From the NCBI GenBank assembly GCA_036362985.1, contig JAYGXS010000003.1, positions 82,826,534 through 82,890,533 of the forward strand: a stretch of 64,000 bases of DNA, in the 5' to 3' direction. The notes beneath the pieces are model-generated. The model did no database searches and was not told the origin of the DNA. It saw only the letters and a program-made list of their open reading frames with translations. This stretch comes from Ligula intestinalis. Its lineage: Eukaryota > Platyhelminthes > Cestoda > Diphyllobothriidea > Diphyllobothriidae. This document shows, piece by piece, positions 1 through 10,200 of the stretch. A program made the translations under genes and the position numbers. Numbering within the stretch: position 1 is the stretch's first letter; each line of letters starts with the position of its first letter.

Positions 1-504
1 TGGCTATCCATTCTAGCTTTATCTGAAGACCTTTTAGGTCTGAGAAGCGTGGGTCCATTAAAGGTCGAGGAACACATAGCATTGTCAGCTAGGACACGGG
101 GGGTTGCAGTGGAAATTTCCGAAACATGAGTTGTCACTGCTACTTGCCTAGAGTACTAGCCACTTTGCGGTCGCTGAAGGGGATCAGGATAGAGTCTCAA
201 GACAGAACGCGACGGATGACTTCCGTAGAAGACCGGTGAACCTTAAACAAGGCACTTTGGCAGGAGTTTCCTTGGTAGTGGTCTTGCATAAACAAGCGGT
301 AGGGTGTTTTCATATGGTAACCATGAAAAGGGTTTTTTTAAGTTGAAAAACTGATTTACGCCGTTGGGGGCGTCAATAGAGAAAAAGCGCAAAAACAAAT
401 CGAGTTCGAACTGAGCTCGAATCGAGCAAACTTGGAACTGTTGAGTTTTATCTCGAACACTTGCCTCTGCCTGGGCTTTTTACATAAGATATCACTATCC
501 CACA
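1..504. other. Non-coding sequence, no gene seen
   Basis: No ORF of note and no recognised domain. Around 397-425 there is a short self-complementary stretch built from repeated TTCGA and CTCGA words. Nothing here belongs to the long duplicated segment, which starts at about 547. Confidence 0.5.
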
Positions 505-775
505 CAGAATAAAACACTTATTTCTATCCTAACCCTTACCCTTATCCTAATCTTAACAGCTAACCCTCACCCTTACCCTAACCCTTAACCTCAACTTAAC
601 GCTAAACCTAACCCTCATCCTAAAAGTTACCCTAACACTTACCCTGAACCGTAACCCTGACCGTAACCATAACCCTTATACTTAACCTTAACACTTACCC
701 TTACGTTTCCCTAACCCCTACCCTAACCACTGACCCTTACCATAACCATACTTCTTACCCTTACCCTAAACATGC
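505..775. repeat. Degenerate interstitial telomere-like array (left copy)
   Basis: About 270 bp of imperfect CCCTAA, CCCTTA, CCGTAA and CCATAA words on the plus strand, the complement of TTAGGG-type repeats. Units drift in length and sequence, so this is an old interstitial array and not an active telomere end. The same array, with its own substitutions, precedes the second copy of the long duplicated segment at 51,864. Confidence 0.75.
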
Positions 776-915
776 TCAAATCGAGTTCAAATCGCTGTCG
801 ATAAACCTGGAAATGTGAAAATTTCTTCCATTACTACCGAGGAAACTCCTGCCGGCGTGTCTATTGGTGAGAAGCACCAAGCAATGGCAATATTTCCAAC
901 GCTAATGGGCAAAAT

Positions 916-991
916 GCGAGTCCTTAGCGCAATTCGTTAGAGCTTTGGACTTCTTAGACATCAACATGCAGGTTTGAGCCTCGGATGCGGC
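916..991 (+). other. tRNA-like sequence (possible Arg-TCT-derived pseudogene or SINE head)
   Basis: The A-box-like TTAGCGCAATTCGTTAGAGC is followed by an anticodon-arm-like TTGGACTTCTTAG and a B-box-like GGTTTGAGCCT at tRNA spacing. The T stem is mismatched and the anticodon arm carries extra bases, so it should not be functional. It is most like a tRNA-Arg(TCT) descendant, but that identity is weak. The counterpart in the second segment copy is at 52,215-52,290. Confidence 0.4.
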
Positions 992-2491
992 GTCACATGG
1001 TGTATGCGTGGCCTCTTTGGGCTAATAAAGCAAAAATGGTCATTCAAGCCTACCTTGTTTTTTTTTGGCCAATGTTATTGAAGACAAAATTTTATTATTC
1101 GACTTAATCCATGGCACTTGAATCTACTAACTTTTATTGCATCGAATGAGATACATCAGCCTTATTTGACAATTCCTTGACCAGTCCATTATAGGATATC
1201 AATATGGAATCACATGAATACATACATTTCAGCTGTTTATGTTGACAAATTTGAGTTAACTTATGTTTTTTTTCAAACAGCAAAAACTTCAAATTTACTG
1301 CAGCTGAGATAACACACCATTCACTTCCATTACGCATCTAAGTTAAAGTAAATTTCAATTCAACTGTGCCTTAACTGTAAACAGCTCTAAAGGCTCATTT
1401 GGACTTTAAGATCATTTGTTACATGAAGCTGAAAGACGTCACTTGAAAGCTAATGATCAGAATCTTGTTATTTAACGAGACAAAATAGCTTAACAGATAT
1501 GACAGACTGTCAAAAGGCTTGCAGAAGGTAAATTTGCTTTTTTTGAGTCAAATTGGTAGAGCTACGATAATAAAAATAGATTTGGAGATGTAATTTTAAA
1601 ATACGGATATATATTGGGAAAATTAAATGCTGGTTTTGATAAATAAACTGCTTGGTATAAAATTGTCTTGCATAGCTAGTGCATCCGTAGATATCGCCAG
1701 GGGATAAAATAATAAGCACGGGAAAAACACTTAGATCAACTTGATTATTTTTTTAAAAGGTAATGATTTCTCCACTTAAACGTATACTTGGACATTTGTA
1801 TGTGGATCATGCTGTTTACATTGTTAGCAGCACTTTACATTGAGGGATACAACACTGAATAAATGAGCTCCTCATAATCGTAAAAGTTCATAATGGAAAA
1901 CTTTTCTCAAACCGAAAGTTACCCATATTTCACTATTAAATGTAAAAAAGAGAATGAGTGTGTCCTACAACGTGGTAATGAAAACGCCAAGTGAAGAACA
2001 TAGAAACCTGATTTCAGATACTCACGTAGATTTTGGAGGATTTCTTGAATGATTAATAAAGTTCTGGCAAGCTATTCATAATTCTTTGGATACCAAATTT
2101 TGCCTTTAGCAAAATGCATGCAGCCAGGTTATGGGAACCAAGCATGTGCGCACAAATGGAGTTCATAATTTCGCTGCTCTTACCATGACCGAAATCCGTC
2201 TATTCATACACCACAGTTTATCACATTTTATGGAGGCCTGGTTCACCCTAATGCTTAACAGAGTACATGCCCTAATTTTTTTACCCACACGGAAATTACA
2301 AACAGGAGATTTTGTCTAGCAACCCACATACTTTGCTTTAGTACATATAACTATATATATATAATGTTTGAGGATAATTTATCGAAAGCAAAGGTTTGCA
2401 AATCAACTTATGTTTGGCCTTTTAAAAAAGAAAATGTTGCAGAAGTAAAAGGACGGATTGATTAAGTATTTAAAATAAGGCAGTTACTTAC
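992..2491. other. Non-coding sequence of copy 1; carries a fragment of the foldback family
   Basis: No convincing coding region. About 1,795-1,950 matches the interior of the inverted-terminus element at 53,298-54,072, whose two ends are missing here. A donor-like site on the minus strand (ATG before GTAAGA, exon side beginning at 2,184) could mark another exon, but its reading frame carries a one-base indel between the two copies. Confidence 0.4.
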
Positions 2492-2524
2492 AAACTGCTT
2501 GTTCTCTCGTAAATTTCGGCGAAA
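2492..2524 (-). CDS. Putative 33-nt micro-exon (copy 1)
   Basis: On the minus strand TTCTTGCAG precedes and GTAAGT follows a 33-nt block, giving consensus acceptor and donor. Read with two leading bases (phase 1) it encodes SPKFTREQAV and ends with one base, so inclusion or skipping would keep the frame. The second segment copy (54,941-54,973) keeps both splice sites and the length, with one change (Gln to Pro). The 60-nt exon 105 bp upstream has the same phase. Small size, symmetric phase and clustering match schistosome micro-exon genes. No homologous protein was recognised and no transcript evidence is available. Confidence 0.55.
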
Positions 2525-2629
2525 CTGCAAGAATAAGCATCTGGTTAGAAGCAAAATAAATTTAAAAGCAAGCAATTATGCAGGCAATGTTTCAAAACAA
2601 AGCATTAAAAGGTTTGTTTAATTTCTTAC

Positions 2630-2689
2630 TTTTGCCATACCCCATATCACAAATGGCTATTTCCGGCTTCTTAGACAGCACTCTTACGG
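2630..2689 (-). CDS. Putative 60-nt micro-exon (copy 1)
   Basis: The minus-strand exon lies between a very strong acceptor (a long T-rich tract ending CTACTAG) and a GTAAGAA donor. In phase 1 it reads VRVLSKKPEIAICDMGYGK with one base left over, so it is symmetric like its neighbour at 2,492-2,524. If joined, the junction codon would be ATT. The copy at 55,079-55,138 has the same length and frame with seven base changes, six of them amino-acid changing, and no stop or indel. The flanks carry several indels. I infer a small exon of a MEG-like secreted-protein gene. The function is unknown. Confidence 0.6.
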
Positions 2690-2899
2690 CTAGTAGAAAA
2701 AAAAAAGAAAAAAGAAAAAATGCCAAACATTTCTAAATTAAATGGTGCAAGGCGTTATTTTTAGTGATAATAAATTAGGACGTACATTAAAGTAGAAAGA
2801 TAGTCTTATTGTCTACCAATATAACGCCATTAAGGCCTCACACTCATTGTACGTAGAAAAATCCACGAAGCTAATTTTTTATTTGAAATATTTTGCCAG

Positions 2900-2977
2900 T
2901 CAAAAAATTCGAATTACGCGAAGCCAAGCTGCTAAAAATGTACCCGTTCCTACGCCAAGTAAAACCTGAAGCACCAT
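2900..2977 (-). CDS. Short hydrophobic ORF, candidate signal-peptide exon (copy 1)
   Basis: A 25-codon minus-strand ORF starting MVLQVLLGVGTGTFLAAW looks like a signal peptide and lies just upstream, in the direction of transcription, of the two micro-exons. Its counterpart at 55,340-55,417 differs by two residues near the start (MVFRVLL). A GTAATT donor-like site follows codon 20, but it leaves phase 0 while the next micro-exon needs phase 1. The link is therefore unproven: an intervening exon or another donor would be needed. The frame is also open upstream of this ATG. Confidence 0.3.
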   Translation of the reverse strand: MVLQVLLGVGTGTFLAAWLRVIRIF

Positions 2978-3261
2978 GGGGGAACTTGGTGCAAGGGCTG
3001 TTTCCGAGGCACAGATATTTGAAGATGGAAGCACAAGGGCTGTAGTCTATAAGGAATGCATGACATAAATGCGAGCTCTGACTGTATTTAAAATACCTTC
3101 TGTTGTCTTTTAGAGCTTTCCTATTGATTCCGCATAACACATTTTTTTGAAGAATACAACAACAATCAGTACGACACTTTTCCAGCAATGCAGTCGTAAG
3201 CGAACACCTCAGTGTGCTTTCTTCTCTTGCTTGAGTTGATCCAAGTGTGAAAAAGCTCTAG

Positions 3262-3341
3262 GCGTTCGGCGGGATTTTAACCCGCGTATCAGAGAGGGCC
3301 TTTACCGGCGGCCAACGCTCTTACCGCTAAAATGCAAACAC
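3262..3341 (-). other. tRNA-like sequence, minus strand (copy 1)
   Basis: Read on the minus strand, the 7-base ends GTGTTTG and CGAACGC pair (two wobbles). A T-arm GCGGG-TTAAAAT-CCCGC is perfect, with a B-box-like GGTTAAAATCC, and an A-box-like TAGCGGTAAGAGC is present. The D stem is poor and the middle is too irregular to name an anticodon. It could be a tRNA-derived SINE head or a decayed tRNA. The copy at 55,698-55,777 keeps the arms and has an even better A box (TAGCGGTTAGAGCG). Confidence 0.45.
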
Positions 3342-3514
3342 CCCGCCTCGCGCTATGAGTTTAATCACACTCTGATCGATTTTACCCGCCTGATTTTACC
3401 GTTTGTATGAATTCCACCAATACGGAACAGTAAGCTGACCGCCCAAGCAGGGTTATTCTAGCAATAATCTAGTATCCACCAAAATGACTACTAGGCTGGC
3501 TTAATTATGAGGAT

Positions 3515-3631
3515 GTTTGGCAGATTTGCTTTATTTGAAAAAACTCGAGGCGTTCGGTGGGATTGCAAAACCCAAATGCCTCGAGTTTTCTTCCAAATTG
3601 GGTCAAATCAAAGTAAGAAAATCTGCCAAAC
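3515..3631. mobile_element. Small foldback (hairpin) element, copy 1
   Basis: The ends GTTTGGCAGATTT and AAATCTGCCAAAC are perfect inverted repeats. The interior also pairs: AAAACTCGAGGC with GCCTCGAGTTTT around a GGCGTTCGGTGGGATT core that resembles the end of the nearby tRNA-like sequence. The whole ~117 bp is one long imperfect hairpin, so ORFs exist on both strands by symmetry. MITE-like. The copy is at 55,951-56,067. Confidence 0.7.
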
Positions 3632-5339
3632 CTCTTTCTCTTATGTCTCCCGGGGCCCAGGTTTTGTTGTTTCAGCTGAATATTTTTTAAATTAAAGAAT
3701 ATTATCATGAGAACTGCTAGCTCATTATTTGCTATGTGTGAAGTTCAAATATTTGAATTGGCAATCTACTCACCTTCATCCGCGACTGCCAACTGAGCCA
3801 GGAAAATTGACAAGAGAAGTAACTTTGCAGGGACTAACATATTGTGGGTGTCAAGTAACGTTCTCCGCTGAGATGCTATTTATATTACGATCGAAACGTT
3901 TGTTTACATTATCATATATTTGACCGGCTAACCTTTAAGTCGGGTCATATTTTGACAGGTTTGCATAGAAGGAGCTTCATTATTCACAACGAAGGCAACA
4001 CTGTTGTCGATCGTTTCATGAATAATGAGGTCAGGTCCCTTAACAATATTTTAATTGAGTCGTGATAGATACGGTCATAATGTCATCTTCTACTGTTAGT
4101 TGATAAAATCTACAAAGTATATTCATGCCATGGAGACTCACTTAATTTTAGCTACATTCATATTGTTCAAGATACGGGTCCTTAAATTTTCAGCTTGAAA
4201 AAAAGAAAGGACCATCAACACCCACTTGTATGCAGTCCTTCTGACATTTGATGGCAAGTGGTTTGCGTTTTTATGAGGTTGAAATAAACAGAAGACTTCC
4301 TGCATTTTCTTTCCTTTTAAGCTATTTTTGCTACAAAAGATATTCGAAAAATCAATTTCTGGCACAAGACCTGTGCTTTTACCAAGGTCAACCACAGCGC
4401 CAAAGTTAAGCTTTTGGATTACTTGGATTCAAATCGCCGTGCTTATTTCTGTATTTTTTAAATTAGCTGCCGAGCATTTTGTGCAAAAAACGTAATTGTA
4501 GTGCACTTCACAGGCGCCTAGTCCCAGCATTCTTTCCACGTAAACTGTGGCTATAGGGTCTTTGGGGTGGAAGAATAGGATTGGCAGAGAGCGTTATTTT
4601 TAGAAGCAAGTGTAAAGTGAAAACATGTGCCTGGATTCGTTTACCACGGCCACTGGGGGAAATTGGTTCTGCACGCAAATTGAAGTTTGCGTGGAGCTTC
4701 GGATAGTGGATTATGCTTACCTAACTCTAGAACAGTAAGTTGAAGTAAACGGTATCTTGACCAACATTTGTATTTAAGGGATGTTCAAGAAAGCTTAAAA
4801 TTGATCATAGAGTTTTTCCGTAAAACGTTAAACCATAATACAGATTCGAAAAATCTGCAGATATAAATCAACACCTTATCTGAATGCAGTGCAATGAAAA
4901 TGCGTATATCAGTCATTAAATTATACGCTACTGCCTATACTTATCCCCGCCCATAAGACCTTATAACCATCATTTTCATAGAACAAGATCCTGGTTCTGG
5001 GGATTAGTGAAGTGCACTTCTAAATTTCTGTTGCGAGCATTTACTTCGTACTGAAAAAAAGAGCAAGACTAACGGCTTGCTTATCTGCAGGTTGCAAATC
5101 ATATTGTTAAGAAAAATCAACAGTTATCTCCTTTCTTGACCTGAAAAATTGAAGCAAGAATATAGAGCTTTCAGGGTGGGTGGTGTAACTTTCCGGGATT
5201 ATAAATACGAACAGGCTGCAAGCTTTACAGTAGATTAAGATCTTTATACAAGCATAGTTCTTTGACATCAAGAAGGAAATATGAGGGAAGAAAACCATGC
5301 TGCTTAACGCAAATAGCTTGAAAAATTTGCTCAGAAGAC
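3632..5339. other. Non-coding sequence of copy 1
   Basis: Aligned throughout with 56,068-57,889 but with indels that break every longer frame. No domain recognised. A 6-nt block at 4,721-4,726 sits between splice-like sites on the minus strand and is treated as a finding only. Confidence 0.5.
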
Positions 5340-5995
5340 ACTATTGAAGACGAACTCGAGAAAATCTAAGACTAACTCCATGAGAACGGATATCTTGAGC
5401 GATTTCTTACCAAGAAAATGGCTGCTAACGAAATAAAACCCACAACACTTACTGTAGCAAAGAAATCCCAAGTTCTCAAAGAGCCCTTTCGAGGAGGCGT
5501 GGTAGGTAAACTCCTGAAAAGACGCCTTGACGAGGCAGTGGCACCAACCCTCCCAAAAGCGAGGGTTCGGATACTATCCTTAACTAGCCTGTCCTGCTAT
5601 GGGGAAGGCAAGGACAGGGTACTTGCTCAGACCACCTTCATGTGCATCTACTCCTTTACTTGCTCCTGTGGAGCAGGTTATATTGGTCGTCGCCCTTACG
5701 AAAGAATAAATTAACACCTTCCACCTTAGCTAAGAAAAGGTGAAGTGAATACCACCAAGACCATCAGCAACTTTATTCTAGCGCACATGGTGGATTCCTG
5801 ACATCAGGTGGACCCCAACAAAGCCTTTAGGGTGATCTACAGGTTCCCACCAAACTACCCTATGTCACTGGGTCAGTGACTGCTAGCAACAGCAAAAGCA
5901 ACTGCTATCCGATTGAGGAAGCTGATTTTGGGTGTGCAAAGGAACCTGCTGCAAGCCTAAAGCTTAGCGTGGCCAACAGCCAGAGTTTTTCCAAG
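5340..5995 (+). pseudogene. Penelope-like element C-terminus with GIY-YIG endonuclease (copy 1)
   Basis: A decayed 3' part of a PLE polyprotein. An intact 98-codon stretch (5,418-5,714) covers the linker and the start of the endonuclease: CIYSFTCSCGAGYIGR has the Cys cluster and the YIG motif, but the GIY half is altered. After a stop, the next ~250 bp in shifted frames still encode an ILAHMVDS-HQVDPNKAF-RVIYR block and a LLATA-ATAIRLRKL block, typical of the end of this endonuclease in flatworm elements. The reverse transcriptase part is absent. Stops and frameshifts make it non-functional. The counterpart is at 57,890-58,530; related pieces are at 50,470-50,880 and 18,230-18,510. Confidence 0.75.
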
Positions 5996-6059
5996 CCTTC
6001 TCTCTCCCTTCCCCTCTCCCACCGATTTGGTGCAGTCGAAGGCAAAGCAAATATGTCAT

Positions 6060-6425
6060 AGAAACTTGCAGACCTCTTGCGAAGCAACTTTCCAAACACA
6101 CGGCAGCAGTCTAACGAAATGATGCCAATTATCAACCTGCAGCTCAATCGACGGGACACAGCTACACAGAGGTGACGATCGGGTGAGGCGAGAATTACTT
6201 GAATCATTGTTCACGGGCACCTCAATCCGTAAACAAGTGCAAATATTTGTCCAATGCTGCGACTTAGTCTGGCCAGAGCAAGTCGCCGCCTGGGGAACGG
6301 ACAGGCCACCGCGTCGTCATGCGCCAAAACAGCAGGGCCAGCTGGCCGAGCAATCCTTATGCCCGGATCCACCACGGGATAAAGGGTCAGCAGGACAGAG
6401 GCCACATGACGTTCAACTGACCACC
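6060..6425 (+). pseudogene. PLE tail fragment, plus strand (copy 1)
   Basis: Frameshifted remains of a second PLE family end. Recognisable blocks are HTAAV-RNDAN, a degenerate RELLESLFTGT and PQSVNKCKYLSN. The same series, better preserved, occurs on the opposite strand at 6,440-7,200. The two tails therefore form a head-to-head inverted pair in both segment copies. No catalytic motif remains. Confidence 0.55.
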
Positions 6426-6439
6426 AATACTGAAGAAGG

Positions 6440-7200
6440 CAATTATGTTTTATTGTCGCTGTATGTTTGGAGCAATAACAGTTTTCTATAAAAACTGTAA
6501 AACTCTTGTATAAAAGTGCCCTCTTGTCCGTGGATTGCTCGATGACCAGCATGTGGGCCATGACCAGCGAAACCCGCATCGGTGGGATGGAAATGGTTCC
6601 CGGTGTTGGCGTTAGACGATAGGTTGCCCTGTCCGTTCCCCAAATTCTGCCTTGATTTAGCCAAAGGGAGTCTCATCACGGAGTAGGCAGTTACCAAGTC
6701 GCTCCTCTTGTTTATGGGGTGGGGGCCTCAGTAGCCATTACTCAAACAATTGTTGGCTCACATTATTATCACTTCTTGCGAGTATTTTGGCCTCATCAAA
6801 TTCAAATGTGCAGCTGGATCTCGTCGACTGAGCTGCAGGTTGAGAATTGGCATCATTTCGCCACAGTGCTGCCGTGTGTTCGGCAAGTCCGGTCTTGAGA
6901 TTTCTGTCAGTTTTTTCGACGGATTTGCTTAATCTGCAACTGCATCAAAACCTGTAACAACTCCAGACGTTTCTTATCCTGGCAGTGGGTCTTTGGGTTT
7001 CAGTATCAGACGCCTTATAGTCGCCTCTGGCCTATGTGCGATTCCAACTAACAGTGTTGCGAAATTGCTGCCGACGGACTTCAAGACGCCTTGATGAGTG
7101 AGACCACTCGCTTCCCGACATCGCCACTTATTCCAGCTTCTGTCTATGGACACGCATTTTCCCTTTTATACTGGCGCTTGTTATCATCAATGAGTGTTTC
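6440..7200 (-). pseudogene. PLE C-terminus, minus strand (copy 1)
   Basis: Reading from 7,200 down: a block like GIAHRPEATIRRLILKPKDPLP, then ETSGVV, a ruined Cys/YIG region, TGLAEHTAALWRNDANSQ, FEFDEAKILARSDN, and an 84-codon open stretch (6,443-6,697) beginning MVTAYSVMRLPLAKS. This is the usual order of the linker, GIY-YIG domain and tail in the PLE family also seen at 33.9-34.4 kb. The YIG motif itself is not intact. The copy at 59,005-59,760 keeps the 84-codon stretch with only a few changes. Confidence 0.65.
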
Positions 7201-10200
7201 ATACTTTTTATCAATCCGCACCTTAAAAGTTATTTATCCCCAGCGCTACTGGCTGCAACTCTCTCTGATGCTGAGGAAGAGTGACAACTCTAACTTTCTT
7301 GCCTCAGTGATGACATATATTTCTTCTAACCTGCCTCTAAAATTCCTCTTTTTCGTTTCTAACAACACGCATACAGTAATTATGGACTAGTTGCATTAGA
7401 AGCTTCCAAGGTGATATCAGCTGACTGTTTTTATCCTATCTGGCTGTAAAAAACACGTCGCACTTGGAGCAAAGCACCGAGAGAATATGAAGTAATGCGT
7501 TCTCTGAACACGCCATTCGATATGAAGGTTTCTGACTACTGCCTTTGTTGTCGAAAGTGCTTGGATTGTTTGACCAACGCAAAATGACGCCTTACGTCAA
7601 TACACACGTTGGATGACCTTGATTTTTACCTGCGTATGCATCCATTTCAGGAAATGACGCTCTCTTACTACTAGAGAACGCGGGGATGTGGCGTATCCTG
7701 ATTCAACTTATTAGGGTTTTTTCTGTGAATCGAATGAGGTGTCACGATCATGCCAATTTTAACTTAAAGCTCAATTTCTTAAACAAACTTTTCCAGAATG
7801 TAGTTTAATGAATTTGCCTTTGCCTTCACCGAACGCGAGTAAGCTACGCTGCGCTATTAAGGTCTTCCTAAAGCAGGCGTGAAATGCTGTACCCGAGGAC
7901 ATTGTCATGTTGTGGACACATTTAAGCTTAAGTTAGACCTGTCTAGCAACAACGTCATTAGTAATGGCTACTTCAGTGGACATCACAGAATAATTGAACG
8001 TTATTAAAGCATACTACTCGCTACGTTTTGGTTTAGAATATTTTCTACACGCTTCCCTTTATATGAATTGCGAAAACGGCATCTATCAAATCTTGTTGTC
8101 TTAGGCTACGCAATTCCGTTATGTTCTTCTAAACAGCTTACCATCACCAACTACTGTGGATCGTGGTGAGGCCCTCAGTTTCGTCACGTGGTTGGCAGAC
8201 TTGATAACCAACAAGGGTATACGATGGGCGCATCTCCGACACCGAGGACGTTAATCGCAATTGTTTCTTTCTGTGACCATTAGGATAATGATAAAAACTG
8301 CGTAGTGTTCCTCCTGACAAGCTTCAAAAACTCAGCTTAGATCATCCGATTTCAAAACACTACCCTTCTCACCACAGGCGACAGTTTTCTCCTTAAAATC
8401 CCTCAAATGGCATTCAAAACCCTAGAATTTCTGAACAATGCCCAAGGAGTTTTCTTCACTGTCGGCCCCTTTTTAACCAATTCCATTTACTGACAATGCC
8501 ACTCTTTTGAAATGCTCTGTTGGACCAATGCATTGCATAACTGTTCTGTACTTATTGGGAGTTGAAGGGTATTTACCTACATTTTCCTTAATAAATCTGG
8601 ACCTGAACTGACCTGATAATCTTATTTATCAAGCAGAAAATTATAGAAATTTGAAAGGTTACATGGACAAATTAAGTGCGTTAATTCTTGCATTTGTAAG
8701 ATATGACGAAAAAAAGAAATGGAAACCTTGTCCTCATTGTATGTATGACAAAGATTTGTGCATATCGTAGATCTTTAAACATTTTTTTCATAAAAGTGTG
8801 CTGACCGTTAGGCACACTCAAAAAAAGGATCACCAAACATATTGTAAGACTTTGCGAAAACTTTTCAACTTTCCTCTGCTCTGTTTCTAAATTACATCTT
8901 AGCGGAGACTATGCTGAATCAAAAATTTTCTTTCTGCATGCTTCAGATTTAACAATATTATTTTGTATCTCCATATACGCAATAAAGTGACACGATTAAG
9001 CGACACGATTAAGTGACACCACAAAACGCGTCCATAAAGAATGCGCATTTTTGTATACGACAACATAGCTTTGAAGGGTTAAGACGAAACTCATTCAAAA
9101 CTTATTTTACTGTGTTTTATGGCAAATGCTTCACACTGGCAAATATTATTTTTATTACTGAATATATACCGTTTCAAAAAAATAAATGCCAATCTTCCAA
9201 CCTGGATTTCCCTAATTTTCATCAACTTATGACTTCATCTTTCCGATATGGAAATGGTCGTATTTTAAAATGTCCTCCTTTGCATTGGTGATCTCCAAGA
9301 GCAAAACGCGTAAATATTAATATTATAGTAAGAAGCTTAAGAAATTTGTTGAATATCCTAAACATTTTAACTTCATGAAAATTCTCCCGGCCTCCCTAAA
9401 GCCTATGGAAATAAACAGGCCTCCTCAGGACAAAGTCTACTTTTCGGATCAAAGTGACGTAAGTAAATGCTTGCATGTCAACAACCACCAATTTCGGTCA
9501 GCTAATCTATTGTAAAATGTAAATGCTGTCTCGGAAAGTTGGCGCCCTTTGGGTATTGGAAAGTAGCAGTGGATTTGAATATCCCCAAGGAGCGTCAATA
9601 ATAGCTGCAACATTTAAAAATGAGCAATTTATCAACCAGGAAATCCAACTAAAATCTTATATGAATTCTCCCTTATTTTCGGCTGCCTGAAAAGCTAAGT
9701 TCAAGCGAAAAGCTGAGACACCAGATCCAGACGGTGATTTTATATTCTTTAATCTCAACTGCTTCGCTCCTACGCTTGTGTAGGGAGTCAGAATATGGTA
9801 AACCTTTCTTCTGCAAACACCAACAGTGGAAGGAGGAAGCAAAATTTTAAGTTTTTGTAAGAACAAGGCTAGCAATTGCGCAGTTAGCAAAGAAGAACGC
9901 GAAACGGTCCTTAGTCGTTGTATTAACTGAGCAAGCAAAACTGAAATGCAGGACTGTTAAATATATATTTCATGTAAAAATTCAGGCTAATTAAGCACTT
10001 TGAAGTAGCACTTTTTTTGTTTAATTACTTCACTAAAAGGTTTAAGCGGTTCACTAGCCGTCATTGGATGTGTTTTATAGTATCTTGAGAGATGCAAGCA
10101 GACACGGCAGTTTAAAGCTGAAATCGTCTTTTCTTTTAACCGAAATTTTAACTGCACTGCCGCTTGCTTTAAATAAACACATATATGTCACAGTGGAGCA

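Noticed and set aside
1134..1337. Minus ORF with an acceptor-like site and AATAAA at its stop, possible last exon
   Set aside because: The frame has a TAA in segment copy 2 and the acceptor lacks a pyrimidine tract.
3505..3708. ORFs on both strands over the small hairpin
   Set aside because: They arise from the inverted-repeat symmetry of the element.
4380..4440. Minus-strand block ending CCTTG before GTAAAAG, exon-like
   Set aside because: Every frame hits a stop in copy 1; the acceptor is weak.
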